Part shown: one piece after another, positions 27,881-36,928 of the stretch
Numbering within the stretch: the first letter of the stretch is position 1
Layout: each line of letters starts with the position of its first letter
Assembly (NCBI GenBank): GCA_964484465.1
Contig: CAZAFL010000005.1
Span: 62,001-126,000, forward strand
DNA: 64,000 nucleotides
Direction of reading: 5' to 3'
Source: CAZAFL01 sp964484465
GTDB lineage: Bacteria > Bacteroidota > Ignavibacteria > UBA10030 > SZUA-254
Notes under the pieces: generated by a model
The model's database searches: none
What the model was told of the DNA's origin: nothing
The model's input: the letters and a program-made list of their open reading frames with translations, nothing else
Translations under genes and position numbers: made by a program

Positions 27881-29371
27881 ATGACAACAACCGGCTCGGG
27901 GCTTCGGTTCTTTGCACGCAACAGTATATGGTACGCTGTCGGCAATATTTTTCTGAGAGTTGCCAATCTTATCCTCATCCCGATTTATACCCGCCATCTT
28001 TCCCTCGTCGATTACGGAATTCTCGAAACTGCGCTAGTGTCGATTCAAGCATGTGTCATAGTATTTGACCTTGGCTTTTACAGCAGCCTGATCAGGTACT
28101 ATCCGATTTATCGGGAGCAAGGTGATGAAGAGGCATTGTTGAAAACGGTGTACAGCGTTGTTTTATTCGCTGGAATAATGTTTCTGGGTTTTGCTGCCTT
28201 TTTTTGCGGCGGAATCGCGCAACTGGTTTTTGGAGCGACAACGTATAACCTTATTGTTCTTATCGTTTTTGGTTCGGCGTATTTGCAAACAGGGGCAAAT
28301 CTATTTTTTGGATACGTTCGGGCAAAAAACGATGCTAAGACCTTTTCGGTGTTATCGGCAATTATCTTTGCATTACAAATATTGTTCACATACATCCTCG
28401 TTGTGCATTTTCATTTGAGCGTGCTTGGGGCTCTTTCTGCATCGGTGGTAACATACAGTATTTTTCAGATTTACAATCTTTCACAAATCAATATTCTGCG
28501 CAGGTTTCGTTTTTCGTTTGAGACAATAAAAAAATGCTGGCAATTCGGATGGCCTATCATGGTTTCATCCCTTGCACTGTTCATTACGCAATCCTCCAAC
28601 CGATATTTTCTTGCCAGCCTTTCGGGCTTTGACCAGGTTGCCATCTATGGTTTGGGATATCGGATAACTTCGGTTCTCCTTGTGCTGGTCGTGACCCCTT
28701 TTCAGTTATCCCTCGGTCCATATGTTTATAATGTTTCATTGGAGGAAGCGAGAAGCGTACTTCCCCGCCTGCTCTCCTACCTTCTGCTGATTCTGGTCGT
28801 AAGCTCCATGTTGCTGGTTTCGGTGCTGGAAATTATTTTTCCATTGATTGCTCCATCGCAGTATTCGGATGCCTCCCTCGTCGTGTTATATGTTCTGCCG
28901 GTTATTATTTTGACCGGAACATTTTATTGGGCAAATAGTTTGTTGAACATCATCATGAAAAACTTTATTATAGGAATATCGCTTGTTATATCTGCAGTGG
29001 TAAATTTGATCTTGAATTATCTTCTTATTCCACGATACGGTTGGGTAGGAGCGGCGATTGCGACGATAATCAGTTATGTCGTCGCTAATATCATTATTAT
29101 AAGGAACGGTCTGAAGTATTTTCCAGTGAACATTGAGTGGCAGAGAATTCTGAAAATTTCTCTTACTGCAGGTTTGTTTCTTCTGTTTTATTTCTCGACA
29201 AGATTCATGATGATCGGGCCGCTGCTTCATGTTGCGATGAATCTTTTTGTCGTATTGCTACTTATCCTTGTGATGTATCGGTTCGGGGTCGTCACTGTGC
29301 AGGAGAAACTGACGCTCCAGCGTTTCATTAAGAAACAGATGGGGAAAATTCTCAGCCCTTCTGCTGGTTAA
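27881..29371 (+). CDS. Wzx-like polysaccharide flippase
   Basis: 496 residues, about 14 predicted transmembrane helices. The opening (NSIWYAVGNIFLRVANLILIP followed by a YTRHLS loop) is characteristic of the MOP-superfamily oligosaccharide flippases that move lipid-linked repeat units across the inner membrane. Located directly after the chain-length gene and before the polymerase candidate, as in Wzx/Wzy clusters. Start ATG 27881 is the likely one; no ribosome site is evident. Confidence 0.9.
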   Translation: MTTTGSGLRFFARNSIWYAVGNIFLRVANLILIPIYTRHLSLVDYGILETALVSIQACVIVFDLGFYSSLIRYYPIYREQGDEEALLKTVYSVVLFAGIMFLGFAAFFCGGIAQLVFGATTYNLIVLIVFGSAYLQTGANLFFGYVRAKNDAKTFSVLSAIIFALQILFTYILVVHFHLSVLGALSASVVTYSIFQIYNLSQINILRRFRFSFETIKKCWQFGWPIMVSSLALFITQSSNRYFLASLSGFDQVAIYGLGYRITSVLLVLVVTPFQLSLGPYVYNVSLEEARSVLPRLLSYLLLILVVSSMLLVSVLEIIFPLIAPSQYSDASLVVLYVLPVIILTGTFYWANSLLNIIMKNFIIGISLVISAVVNLILNYLLIPRYGWVGAAIATIISYVVANIIIIRNGLKYFPVNIEWQRILKISLTAGLFLLFYFSTRFMMIGPLLHVAMNLFVVLLLILVMYRFGVVTVQEKLTLQRFIKKQMGKILSPSAG

Positions 29372-29392
29372 TGAATTAATTCGCACGCGACT

Positions 29393-30763
29393 ATGGACAT
29401 CACGTTAATTGTTTTGTTAGGACTGGTGGGGAGTGGGCTCCTTTTCGCATTCATGCTCTATGTGTTTATGAACCCCGAAAAGGGTGTATATGTTTTCTTT
29501 TTCCTCGTGATTATTTCATCCCGGTACAGTGAAGTCACCATTGATCTTCCGTTTGCTAAAATACCGCTCATCGAGCCCTTCTTTTTCATCATGCTGTTTG
29601 TTTTTTTTGTACATCGCCTTACGACAAGGATAAAAGTGAGTTACGAACCTTATGGAAAAATATGGCTTTTTTTTCTCATTATCGGATTTGTGAGCCTTGC
29701 GCAGGGGCTATTTATCAGTCATCATGAAGTGAGTGATGCACTCGGAAGATTTCGAAGATTTATACTCTACCCGACTTCATTTTTTATTGTCCTGCAGTTT
29801 GTCGGCGACGACGTTCAAACGATCACGCGTCGGCTGTTGAAGACATTTGTCGCCGGGGGGGCGGTTATTTTCCTGTATTCGATCGTTCGCCTGACGTTCG
29901 GGTTTGATGTGTATCCCGAAGATTTATATCTCATGTTCACATATCATATTGACGGATGGTTTCTTGCATTCAACCTTTTCTTTTTTGTCCTTTATGGAAC
30001 CCTGCAGACAAGAGGTGCAGTAACGAGCATTTCTGCGCGAATCATGGCTTTTTTATCATTGTTATTGATTATTTTCACGCTGCGGAGAGGCGTGTGGCTT
30101 GCCGTTGCTGCCGGAATGTTCATTACATACACTCTCCTGGATTGGCGGAAAGCAATCAGGTCGATGTTCAAGGTTGCAGTCGTGTTCTCCATAGTTGTCG
30201 TATTCATCATGATCGTGCTTCCGATTCTGCCCATTACTGCTAAATATGACTTTGTAGGAAATCTTACGGAAAGAGTCTTACAGACGTCGAGTGAACAGTT
30301 TTCAACGACCGAAGTCGGGGGATCGGGGTCATTCCTGTGGCGGTTATACGCTCTCGCATACGGAGTGGAAATTTTCTTGAGTAATCCCGTCTTTGGACAG
30401 GGAATGGGAGTTGCATCTACGTTCGCAGTACCCGGAATCGGCAAAATGGCCGTTGCTGACCACACCCTTCATGATGCCTACCTTGAACTTCTGGTGAATA
30501 TGGGGATATTGGGTTTTATCCCGTTTGTGATGTTCCATAAAAATGTCATCGTTAATTTTCTGAGGTCAAGGAAAATGTTCGGAAATGCCGAAACTCCTGT
30601 CTTATGTTCCGTCTTTGTGTTGTACCTGACAGGGATGATGTGGACGGCGGTTGACGTATTCCTTTCATCGAACGTAAATTTTATCATTTTTATTTACATG
30701 CTTTGCGGGATACTGGCGAAAGCTTCGAGGTCCCGGCTCCAGACTCATCCTGCAGGGAATTAA
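29393..30763 (+). CDS. O-antigen polymerase/ligase family membrane protein
   Basis: 456 residues with about 11-12 hydrophobic helices and a large periplasmic loop. The loop carries NPVFGQGMG and DHTLHDAYLELLVNMG, matching the Wzy_C/O-antigen ligase motif (HNxYL-like). In this locus a polymerase role joining repeat units in the periplasm is more likely than lipid-A core ligation, but the two cannot be separated by sequence. It follows the flippase by 21 bases. Confidence 0.85.
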   Translation: MDITLIVLLGLVGSGLLFAFMLYVFMNPEKGVYVFFFLVIISSRYSEVTIDLPFAKIPLIEPFFFIMLFVFFVHRLTTRIKVSYEPYGKIWLFFLIIGFVSLAQGLFISHHEVSDALGRFRRFILYPTSFFIVLQFVGDDVQTITRRLLKTFVAGGAVIFLYSIVRLTFGFDVYPEDLYLMFTYHIDGWFLAFNLFFFVLYGTLQTRGAVTSISARIMAFLSLLLIIFTLRRGVWLAVAAGMFITYTLLDWRKAIRSMFKVAVVFSIVVVFIMIVLPILPITAKYDFVGNLTERVLQTSSEQFSTTEVGGSGSFLWRLYALAYGVEIFLSNPVFGQGMGVASTFAVPGIGKMAVADHTLHDAYLELLVNMGILGFIPFVMFHKNVIVNFLRSRKMFGNAETPVLCSVFVLYLTGMMWTAVDVFLSSNVNFIIFIYMLCGILAKASRSRLQTHPAGN

Positions 30764-30842
30764 ATAACGGAAGCTTTGTTATCTCATGAAATCATTGGAG
30801 TGACCGGGAAAAAGCAGTATCCCGCATCGATTAATACTTCAC

Positions 30843-32003
30843 ATGATATCGAAAATATCTGATATGTTGAAGGTTGCCGGTATTCTGTTGTTGCGTCTTA
30901 TCCTTAAGTGTCACCATTTGTTCTCCAATTCCATTCTCAGCGGCACATCCGATCGCTCAAATGGGCTTAAGTCGTTTATCATTTTTTCCTTTACGGGCAT
31001 GGGTAATCTCCTCATGGTAACTCCTCTCATCGAGCAATTGCGCAAGTGTTTTCCTGAGGCAATGATAACCGTAGCCGTCAAGGACGGACTAGAAGAGATT
31101 CTTGCTCATAATTCTTCCGTCAATCGTGTGATGACATTGTCAGAGGTATCAAAACATTGGCGTTCCGTCAGGAGGGAGAAGATTGATGTTTCCTTTACGA
31201 CGTTCCCGTCGGAGAAGATTCGGGATGCAATTTTACCGTACATCATTGCCTGCAGGAAACGAATTGCTCATGCATATGAATATCCGTTCGGTAAAAATTT
31301 CGCTTTTCTTTACACCGATGTGGTTCCGTTTGAATTCAGCACTCATGATTCCGTCAAGAACGTTGATCTGTTACTTGCGCTTGGAATCGCCGGTGCAAAG
31401 AGAAATAATCTGACATATGCCTTTGAATTTGATTCCACCGATAATGAAAAAGCTTTCTCCTTTTTGAATGAAAAAGCGGCTGGCTCTGGTAAATTGTGGG
31501 TAGGGCTACATCCCGGGTCAAGTTCCGGATCGCTCGGCAGAGCGAAGAGGTGGGACTCCGCAAAATTTGCGTTACTGTCTGATAAAATCGTCAATGAAGT
31601 GCACGGCGTTTCAATCCTGTTTTGCGGGCCCGACGATGAGGATGTGGTCGCAGAAATCGTGAAACTTGCTGCGCCGGGGATGATTGTCTCCAGAAACCAC
31701 AGCAAACTCCAAACAGCTGCCATTATCAGTAAGTGTGCCTGTTTTATCAGCAATGATTCCGGGCTGGGACATCTTGCTGCGGCGGTAAAGGTGCCGGTCA
31801 TATCATTGTTTGGTCCGGTCAATCCGACAAAATCCTCTCCGCTGGCAACTCGGAACATCATAATTAGAAAGGAATTGCCTTGTTCCCCCTGCCAGAAATT
31901 GTTTTCTGAAATTGTATGTCCGTATGACTACAAATGCATGAACCAGATTTCAGTGGATGAAGTCTTCGGCGCGCTAACCCGCATACTCGCTTCTGAAAAG
32001 TAA
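30843..32003 (+). CDS. Family 9 glycosyltransferase (heptosyltransferase-like)
   Basis: 386 residues, GT-B fold. The N-terminal FTGMGNLLMVTPLI and the donor-site SNDSGLGHLAAAV followed by PVISLFGP are hallmarks of GT9 (WaaC/WaaF/RfaQ relatives). WVGLHPGSS starts the C-terminal Rossmann domain. GT9 enzymes usually use ADP-heptose; the actual sugar is unknown here. A CSPC...CP.D.KCM segment near the C-terminus is a frequent GT9 feature. It lies 79 bases after the polymerase gene. Confidence 0.9.
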   Translation: MISKISDMLKVAGILLLRLILKCHHLFSNSILSGTSDRSNGLKSFIIFSFTGMGNLLMVTPLIEQLRKCFPEAMITVAVKDGLEEILAHNSSVNRVMTLSEVSKHWRSVRREKIDVSFTTFPSEKIRDAILPYIIACRKRIAHAYEYPFGKNFAFLYTDVVPFEFSTHDSVKNVDLLLALGIAGAKRNNLTYAFEFDSTDNEKAFSFLNEKAAGSGKLWVGLHPGSSSGSLGRAKRWDSAKFALLSDKIVNEVHGVSILFCGPDDEDVVAEIVKLAAPGMIVSRNHSKLQTAAIISKCACFISNDSGLGHLAAAVKVPVISLFGPVNPTKSSPLATRNIIIRKELPCSPCQKLFSEIVCPYDYKCMNQISVDEVFGALTRILASEK

Positions 32004-32023
32004 GTCGAACCGGAAGGAAGGTG

Positions 32024-32053
32024 TTGATGTTTATTCTAATAATTTATTATATT
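32024..32053 (+). promoter_or_regulatory. Internal promoter candidate in the polysaccharide locus
   Basis: TTGATG and TATATT with an 18-base spacer. A start site near 32060 would place GTG 32064 almost at the 5' end and ATG 32085 about 25 bases in. Confidence 0.35.
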
Positions 32054-32084
32054 ACGTTCCGGTGTGAGAAAACTACATATTCAT

Positions 32085-33275
32085 ATGAATAAATTTATTT
32101 TCGTACTCTTGTTTTGTTTTTTTGGATGGTGTGTGGCATGTTCCGGCGATATGCCGAAGATAGATTCCTTACAGCGAGATTATACAAGGATAGAGAAAAA
32201 ATGTAATCTGGAAAGCATCAAACCGGATACGAATTACAATTTTACAGGCAACTATGCGTGGGGTTTAAGTTACTTCCTCATGGCAAAATTGATTGTCTTT
32301 GAAAAGACGAGAGATGAGAAAGAGTTGACGAGCTTTATCCAGCTGGCACATATTCTTCTTTCGCGCATGGATCACGGTATCGGGTTACGGGATTGGAATA
32401 ATATCATCGGGTACGGGTGGAGCTCAAGACGAAGATGGGATCCCACACAGAAAAAAAACGTGAATAACGGTCTGCCTATGCGTGATCTTGTCGAAGATGC
32501 GATGATAACCTACCCGCTCCTGAGATTTTCCGAAGTGGTCTCTTCGGATTCTTCCGCTCTCAGGAATTATGTCCAAACCGCGCGTGAATTTGCCAGTTCG
32601 GCAGAGATGGTCATGGAAGAACACATCCGGGAACAGTGGGATGGAGCGGGTGGACACTTCTATTTCCCTAAAAATTCACCCATCTGGTCGGATGGCGTCA
32701 ATGTCCCGCACAATTACGAAGCACAGGCCGGTCGATGTCTCCTGTTGTTATATCGCGTCACAAAGAAAGAGGAATACATACAGATTGTCAGGACGCTTGC
32801 AAGTAATTTCAAGAAGGATCTAACCGCAAAAGGAAAGAATTATGTATGGTATTACTGGGGCGGGAAGGGATACCGCGGCTGGTCAACGGGGGAAGGAGTT
32901 TCAACACATACTCCTTCTCATTCCGGTTCAACTTCGGTAGAGGACGTAGGACATGGCGGCCTTGATATTCATTTCATGATTGATTGCTATTACGCAAATA
33001 TTGTCTTCGACAAAAATGATATCGACATGCTTACCAATACGTTTACAGCTGTGATCGACAAGCAAACATACTTGGCAGACAATGTCATAGGTGCTGGCGA
33101 TTCAAAATCACGGGGAGCCCCGGTATTTTACTGGATACGATTCGCAGAATTTAGACCATCGGTGTACAACACATTCTTCGACATTTTCTACAAGGATAAA
33201 GTTCTCGACAGTACGTATGGAAACGCGTATTTGGTTGCTAATCTCATAAAATATTTTCCGGACAACTCGAGGTGA
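32085..33275 (+). CDS. Exported, possibly lipid-anchored toroid-like glycan enzyme
   Basis: 396 residues from ATG 32085; an alternative GTG at 32064 adds seven residues. The signal segment ends at Cys19 (CVAC), a non-canonical lipobox. The mature protein is helix-rich with repeated aromatic and acidic segments (NYAWGLSYFLMAK, GLPMRDLVEDAMITYPLLRF, VPHNYEAQAGRCLLLLY, DVGHGGLDIHFMIDCYYAN). This pattern resembles the (alpha/alpha)-toroid folds of polysaccharide lyases and glucuronyl C5-epimerases. I do not recognise a specific family. Its place in the locus suggests action on the polymer in the periplasm. Stop overlaps the next ATG by one base. Confidence 0.6.
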   Translation: MNKFIFVLLFCFFGWCVACSGDMPKIDSLQRDYTRIEKKCNLESIKPDTNYNFTGNYAWGLSYFLMAKLIVFEKTRDEKELTSFIQLAHILLSRMDHGIGLRDWNNIIGYGWSSRRRWDPTQKKNVNNGLPMRDLVEDAMITYPLLRFSEVVSSDSSALRNYVQTAREFASSAEMVMEEHIREQWDGAGGHFYFPKNSPIWSDGVNVPHNYEAQAGRCLLLLYRVTKKEEYIQIVRTLASNFKKDLTAKGKNYVWYYWGGKGYRGWSTGEGVSTHTPSHSGSTSVEDVGHGGLDIHFMIDCYYANIVFDKNDIDMLTNTFTAVIDKQTYLADNVIGAGDSKSRGAPVFYWIRFAEFRPSVYNTFFDIFYKDKVLDSTYGNAYLVANLIKYFPDNSR

Positions 33276-34147
33276 TGAACCACCATTCATACGTGGTGAT
33301 TACACCGGCACGCAACGAAGAAAAGTATATCGGGTTTACCATTCGTTCAATGTTGAACCAGACGATACAGCCTTCACTCTGGATCATTGTTGATGACGGG
33401 TCGAGCGATGCCACCGCGAATATTGTCGCAGACGCCGCTTCGGGTTGTGATTGGATAAAGCTCGTTCGTAACAATCCTTCTAGCGGCCGTGGACCCGGTA
33501 GAAATGTTGTGTTTGCTTTTAATAGGGGAATATCCGAAATCGACCGGCAGTATGACTTTCTCGTGAAGTTCGATGCCGATTTGCAATTTGAACCTGATTA
33601 TTTTGAAAAATTGCTTCAAAAGTTTACAGAAGATCCTCAGCTTGGAATTGGCGGTGGTTACTGTGCAATCAGGAACGGCAAAGAGTTAACGATCGATCAA
33701 CCGCCCGATTACCATGTTCGGGGTGCGACAAAAATGTACCGCAGAGAATGCTTTGAACAGATCGGAGGGCTTGTCCCCGCCATGGGCTGGGATGGTTTGG
33801 ATGAAATGAAAGCGATGATGCTCGGGTGGCGGACAAAAAGTTTTCGCGATTTGGTGCTGGTACATTGCCGCGCCACAGGATCCGAAACGGGATTGATTCA
33901 TTATGCATGGATGTGGGGAAAATCTGCGTATTTTATGGGATACGACCCTCTCTTTTTTCTGGCCAGCTGTATCGCTAAATTCAAGAAGAAACCGTATGGA
34001 ATTTTTGGATGTACCATGGTTGCAGGTTATCTGAAATCTTTCCTGTCGCGGGCGGAGGTTCTTGCAGACGAGGAATTGGTCCGATTCATCAGGCAGTTTC
34101 AACGGAATCGCCTTCGTCTAAAAACTTTTTTTCAACCAGTGGGGTGA
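33275..34147 (+). CDS. Family 2 glycosyltransferase
   Basis: 290 residues. GT-A fold: VVITPARNEEKYI at the N-terminus, IIVDDGSSDAT, and the metal-binding DAD in VKFDADLQF near residue 105. A later acidic segment GWDGLDEMKAMMLGW supplies the probable catalytic acid region. No transmembrane helices beyond a short hydrophobic patch near 225. Start ATG 33275 overlaps the previous stop; a GTG one codon earlier is also possible. Transfers a nucleotide-activated sugar onto the growing repeat unit; donor unknown. Confidence 0.92.
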   Translation: MNHHSYVVITPARNEEKYIGFTIRSMLNQTIQPSLWIIVDDGSSDATANIVADAASGCDWIKLVRNNPSSGRGPGRNVVFAFNRGISEIDRQYDFLVKFDADLQFEPDYFEKLLQKFTEDPQLGIGGGYCAIRNGKELTIDQPPDYHVRGATKMYRRECFEQIGGLVPAMGWDGLDEMKAMMLGWRTKSFRDLVLVHCRATGSETGLIHYAWMWGKSAYFMGYDPLFFLASCIAKFKKKPYGIFGCTMVAGYLKSFLSRAEVLADEELVRFIRQFQRNRLRLKTFFQPVG

Positions 34148-34180
34148 TGTTCGTATTATTACATTTTACTGTTTTTCTGA

Positions 34181-34876
34181 ATGTCGTTGTTGATTCGGAT
34201 TGATGTGGACAGGCCCTATGGCAAACAGTCGCTGTACCGGCATGTCATGAGCAGGATCGGTTCGGATTTGTATTTTCCCCGGATAGAACCCCTGGGGTAT
34301 CTCGACGACCTGAACATTATCCTACGATATCTCAACCGGGTGAACGCCCGCGCATATATTTTCTTTCGCCGTTGTACCCTTCCTACGTTGTCGATTATGC
34401 ATCTGATCTCCGAGGGAAACCATGTTGTGGGGCTTCATCTTGAGGATTCGCGGTCGTTCGAATCCTTTACATCGGAGCTTGAAACGCTCAAACAACATAC
34501 GCGAGAATCAATTGATGTTTTTTCCAAGCACGGTTCGGGAACAAAACGATACGGCCGTCGTCATTATAAACCTTACGAGCCTGAGAAATATATTGAGTGG
34601 GGGAAAAAAAGCGGGATGCGGGTTTTTTTTGGAAATTTGGAAAACCCGACGATTCTCCCACAGTCGTTGGCTGGGAATTTTATGTTTTTTCCGGCAGCAT
34701 TTTGGTTTGAACCTCATTGGCGTGATGAGGAGCAGTTTCCAATCAAGTGGCTGATCGATGAGGCGAAAGAACGTAATGTTGTTATGCTTATTCACCCTGA
34801 CAACATTACCGCGGATAACGATTTGTTTTTACAATTTCGCGCTCTGATCAACAGCACCGAATCTATAATATTATGA
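34181..34876 (+). CDS. Polysaccharide deacetylase-like protein
   Basis: 231 residues. The opening LLIRIDVDRPYG resembles the metal/catalytic D.D motif of NodB-like or GH57-like barrels, and EGNHVVGLHLED resembles the G.E.G.H strand of deacetylases. The second metal-binding histidine motif (H-S/T-xxx-H) is not obvious, and KHGSGTKRYGRRHY may replace it. Similar small proteins are frequent in polysaccharide loci. The enzyme may be active on an unusual substrate or may have lost hydrolysis. No signal peptide, so probably cytoplasmic. Confidence 0.55.
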   Translation: MSLLIRIDVDRPYGKQSLYRHVMSRIGSDLYFPRIEPLGYLDDLNIILRYLNRVNARAYIFFRRCTLPTLSIMHLISEGNHVVGLHLEDSRSFESFTSELETLKQHTRESIDVFSKHGSGTKRYGRRHYKPYEPEKYIEWGKKSGMRVFFGNLENPTILPQSLAGNFMFFPAAFWFEPHWRDEEQFPIKWLIDEAKERNVVMLIHPDNITADNDLFLQFRALINSTESIIL

Positions 34877-34915
34877 TGATGTCACGGTTGTTTCAAATAT
34901 GATTTTGATTGTTTG

Positions 34916-36079
34916 ATGAATATTTGCATGGTTGCTTATACAAATTATCTCACCGATGCACGACCAAGACGAGAAGCGGAAGCGTTAACCGGTCGGGGTG
35001 ATATTGTTGATTTCATCGCCCTTAGCGAGCCCGGCCGGAGTCGGGTTGAAGTAGTAAATGGTGTCCGTCTTCTTCGCGTATCGCAATCACGGTACAGAGG
35101 CGCTAGTGGCGTCAGGTATCTTGCTTCGTACATCTGGTTTTTTTGCGTCGTGTCTGTCAAAGTGGTTTTTCTGTTTATCCGGAAGAGGTATGGCGTTATT
35201 TACGTCCACACAATGCCTGATTTCATGGTATTTGTAGGGCTGATTCCAAAAATGTTCGGTGCAAAAATTGTCCTCGATATGCACGACATGATGCCTGAGT
35301 TGTACATGTCTAAATTCGGAGCTGGCGAGCATCACCTGCTTATCCGGGCAGTACGATTCCAGGAGCGTTTGAGTTTTGAATTCGCCGACCGTGTTATTTG
35401 TGTTCACGAACCGCATCGCCACGTGCTTCTGGGCAGGGGGGCGGCTAAGGAAAAACTAACGGCCTTACTCAACCTGCCGGACCCGTCCGTATTTGGAGGG
35501 AACCCATGCAGCCAGGCAATACAGGCTACAAACGGGTTGAGGCTTGTGTATCACGGAACGGTTGCGAAACGGTTGGGGTTAGATATTGCGGTGATTGCAT
35601 TCCAGGAAGTCTTAAAATCAATTCCGGATGCTCATTTTGATATCTATGGCGACGGTGATTTTTCAGAGCATCTCGAAGGCCTCATTCAAGAGCATCATCT
35701 CGAGGATAAGGTATTTTTCAGCAAGAGGTTCTTTCATGTGGACGAAATCCCATCGCTCATTAAAGGCGCTACGATGGGAATTATTGCCAACCGCCGTGAC
35801 ACCGCAACCGAATATATGCTTCCTGTGAAAATGCTTGAATATATCTATCTTCACATTCCGGTAGTTGCGCCGAGGCTTTCCACGATATCACATTATTTCC
35901 AGGATGACGCCATTGCTTTTTATACACCCGAGGATCAACATGATTTGGCGCAACAGATAATCGACTTGTACAATGATGAAGCAAAACGCAATCGACTTCT
36001 TCAAAATGCCCAGCCATTTATAGACCGATTTTCCTGGAAATCGATGAAAAAAGATTTGTTCAATGTGATTGACAATTGA
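34916..36079 (+). CDS. Family 4 glycosyltransferase
   Basis: 387 residues from ATG 34916; a TTG directly before it is in frame but less likely. GT-B fold: N-terminal acceptor domain with IYVHTMPDFMVF and LDMHDMMPE, then C-terminal donor domain with RLVYHGTVAKRLGLD and the EYMLPVKMLEYI segment equivalent to the EX7E motif region of GT4. VICVHEPHR in the middle is also typical. It adds a sugar to the lipid-linked repeat unit. Confidence 0.92.
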   Translation: MNICMVAYTNYLTDARPRREAEALTGRGDIVDFIALSEPGRSRVEVVNGVRLLRVSQSRYRGASGVRYLASYIWFFCVVSVKVVFLFIRKRYGVIYVHTMPDFMVFVGLIPKMFGAKIVLDMHDMMPELYMSKFGAGEHHLLIRAVRFQERLSFEFADRVICVHEPHRHVLLGRGAAKEKLTALLNLPDPSVFGGNPCSQAIQATNGLRLVYHGTVAKRLGLDIAVIAFQEVLKSIPDAHFDIYGDGDFSEHLEGLIQEHHLEDKVFFSKRFFHVDEIPSLIKGATMGIIANRRDTATEYMLPVKMLEYIYLHIPVVAPRLSTISHYFQDDAIAFYTPEDQHDLAQQIIDLYNDEAKRNRLLQNAQPFIDRFSWKSMKKDLFNVIDN

Positions 36080-36107
36080 CAACGTTCAAAATTTGTGTCT
36101 GTTGAAT

Positions 36108-36899
36108 ATGGGACCGGGAAAAAAGAAGATAAATGTCGTTGTAGGAATGGGAGAAATCGGAAAGCCATTGTTTCACCTTCTTTCGAAACAGGACGTGCCG
36201 ATAGGAATCGACCTGACTCCTGTGGAAATCCATGAAAAGGTTTCGTTCATGCATGTTTGTTATCCCTACACTGACCATGCCCTGTTCGTACGAACTACCA
36301 CCGACTATTGCAGGAAATACAGACCGGAAATCGTTATTATCCACAGTACAGTAACACCTGGTACGACAAGGCACATTGAATCGGCTGCGGGGATTCCCAT
36401 TGTTTACAGTCCTGTCAGAGGGAAACATACGAAGATGGAGTCTGATCTTCTCATGTACACAAAGTTCATTGCGGGGACGGATGCTGATGCTGTAAAACAG
36501 GTCGAAAAACATTTCAATCAGGTTGGAATAAGAACAAAAATATTCAGTCAGCCGGAAACGGCAGAACTCGCGAAGTTACTCGAAACGACATATTTTGGTC
36601 TGCTTATCGCCTGGGCTCAGGAGATGAATCGTTTCAGCGAACAGCACCATGTCGATTATTATGAGATGGCACAATTTTTTGAGGAAATTTCCTATCTTCC
36701 TCGGTCGATATTTCAGCCTGGCTTTATCGGGGGGCATTGTGTCATGCCAAATATTGAGCTTTTGAAATCAAAATTTCAGTCTGAATTCCTGAACACCATC
36801 AAACATTCGAACGATAAGCGGGCAAGCGAACTTGGTATCAATGGTAAAGAACAACCAAAAAGAGTCGAGCCACTCAATTTGCATCAGGAAACTCCATAG
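36108..36899 (+). CDS. Short UDP-glucose/GDP-mannose dehydrogenase-like protein
   Basis: 263 residues from ATG 36108; a TTG at 36069 overlaps the previous gene and is less likely. The Rossmann loop reads VVVGMGEIGKP, followed by VIIHSTVTPGTT (STVPVGT in true dehydrogenases), ELAKLLETTYFG (the K.A.N helix) and GGHCVMPN, where the catalytic Cys of GGSCFPKD is kept but the following Lys-Asp is not. The whole C-terminal UDP-binding domain (~150 residues) is absent and there is no frameshift to explain it. It may act on a non-nucleotide sugar or carry a different activity. The true Ugd is at 46347. Confidence 0.75.
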   Translation: MGPGKKKINVVVGMGEIGKPLFHLLSKQDVPIGIDLTPVEIHEKVSFMHVCYPYTDHALFVRTTTDYCRKYRPEIVIIHSTVTPGTTRHIESAAGIPIVYSPVRGKHTKMESDLLMYTKFIAGTDADAVKQVEKHFNQVGIRTKIFSQPETAELAKLLETTYFGLLIAWAQEMNRFSEQHHVDYYEMAQFFEEISYLPRSIFQPGFIGGHCVMPNIELLKSKFQSEFLNTIKHSNDKRASELGINGKEQPKRVEPLNLHQETP

Positions 36900-36928
36900 G
36901 TTAAGAATCCGGCATCAAAGAAAACCGT

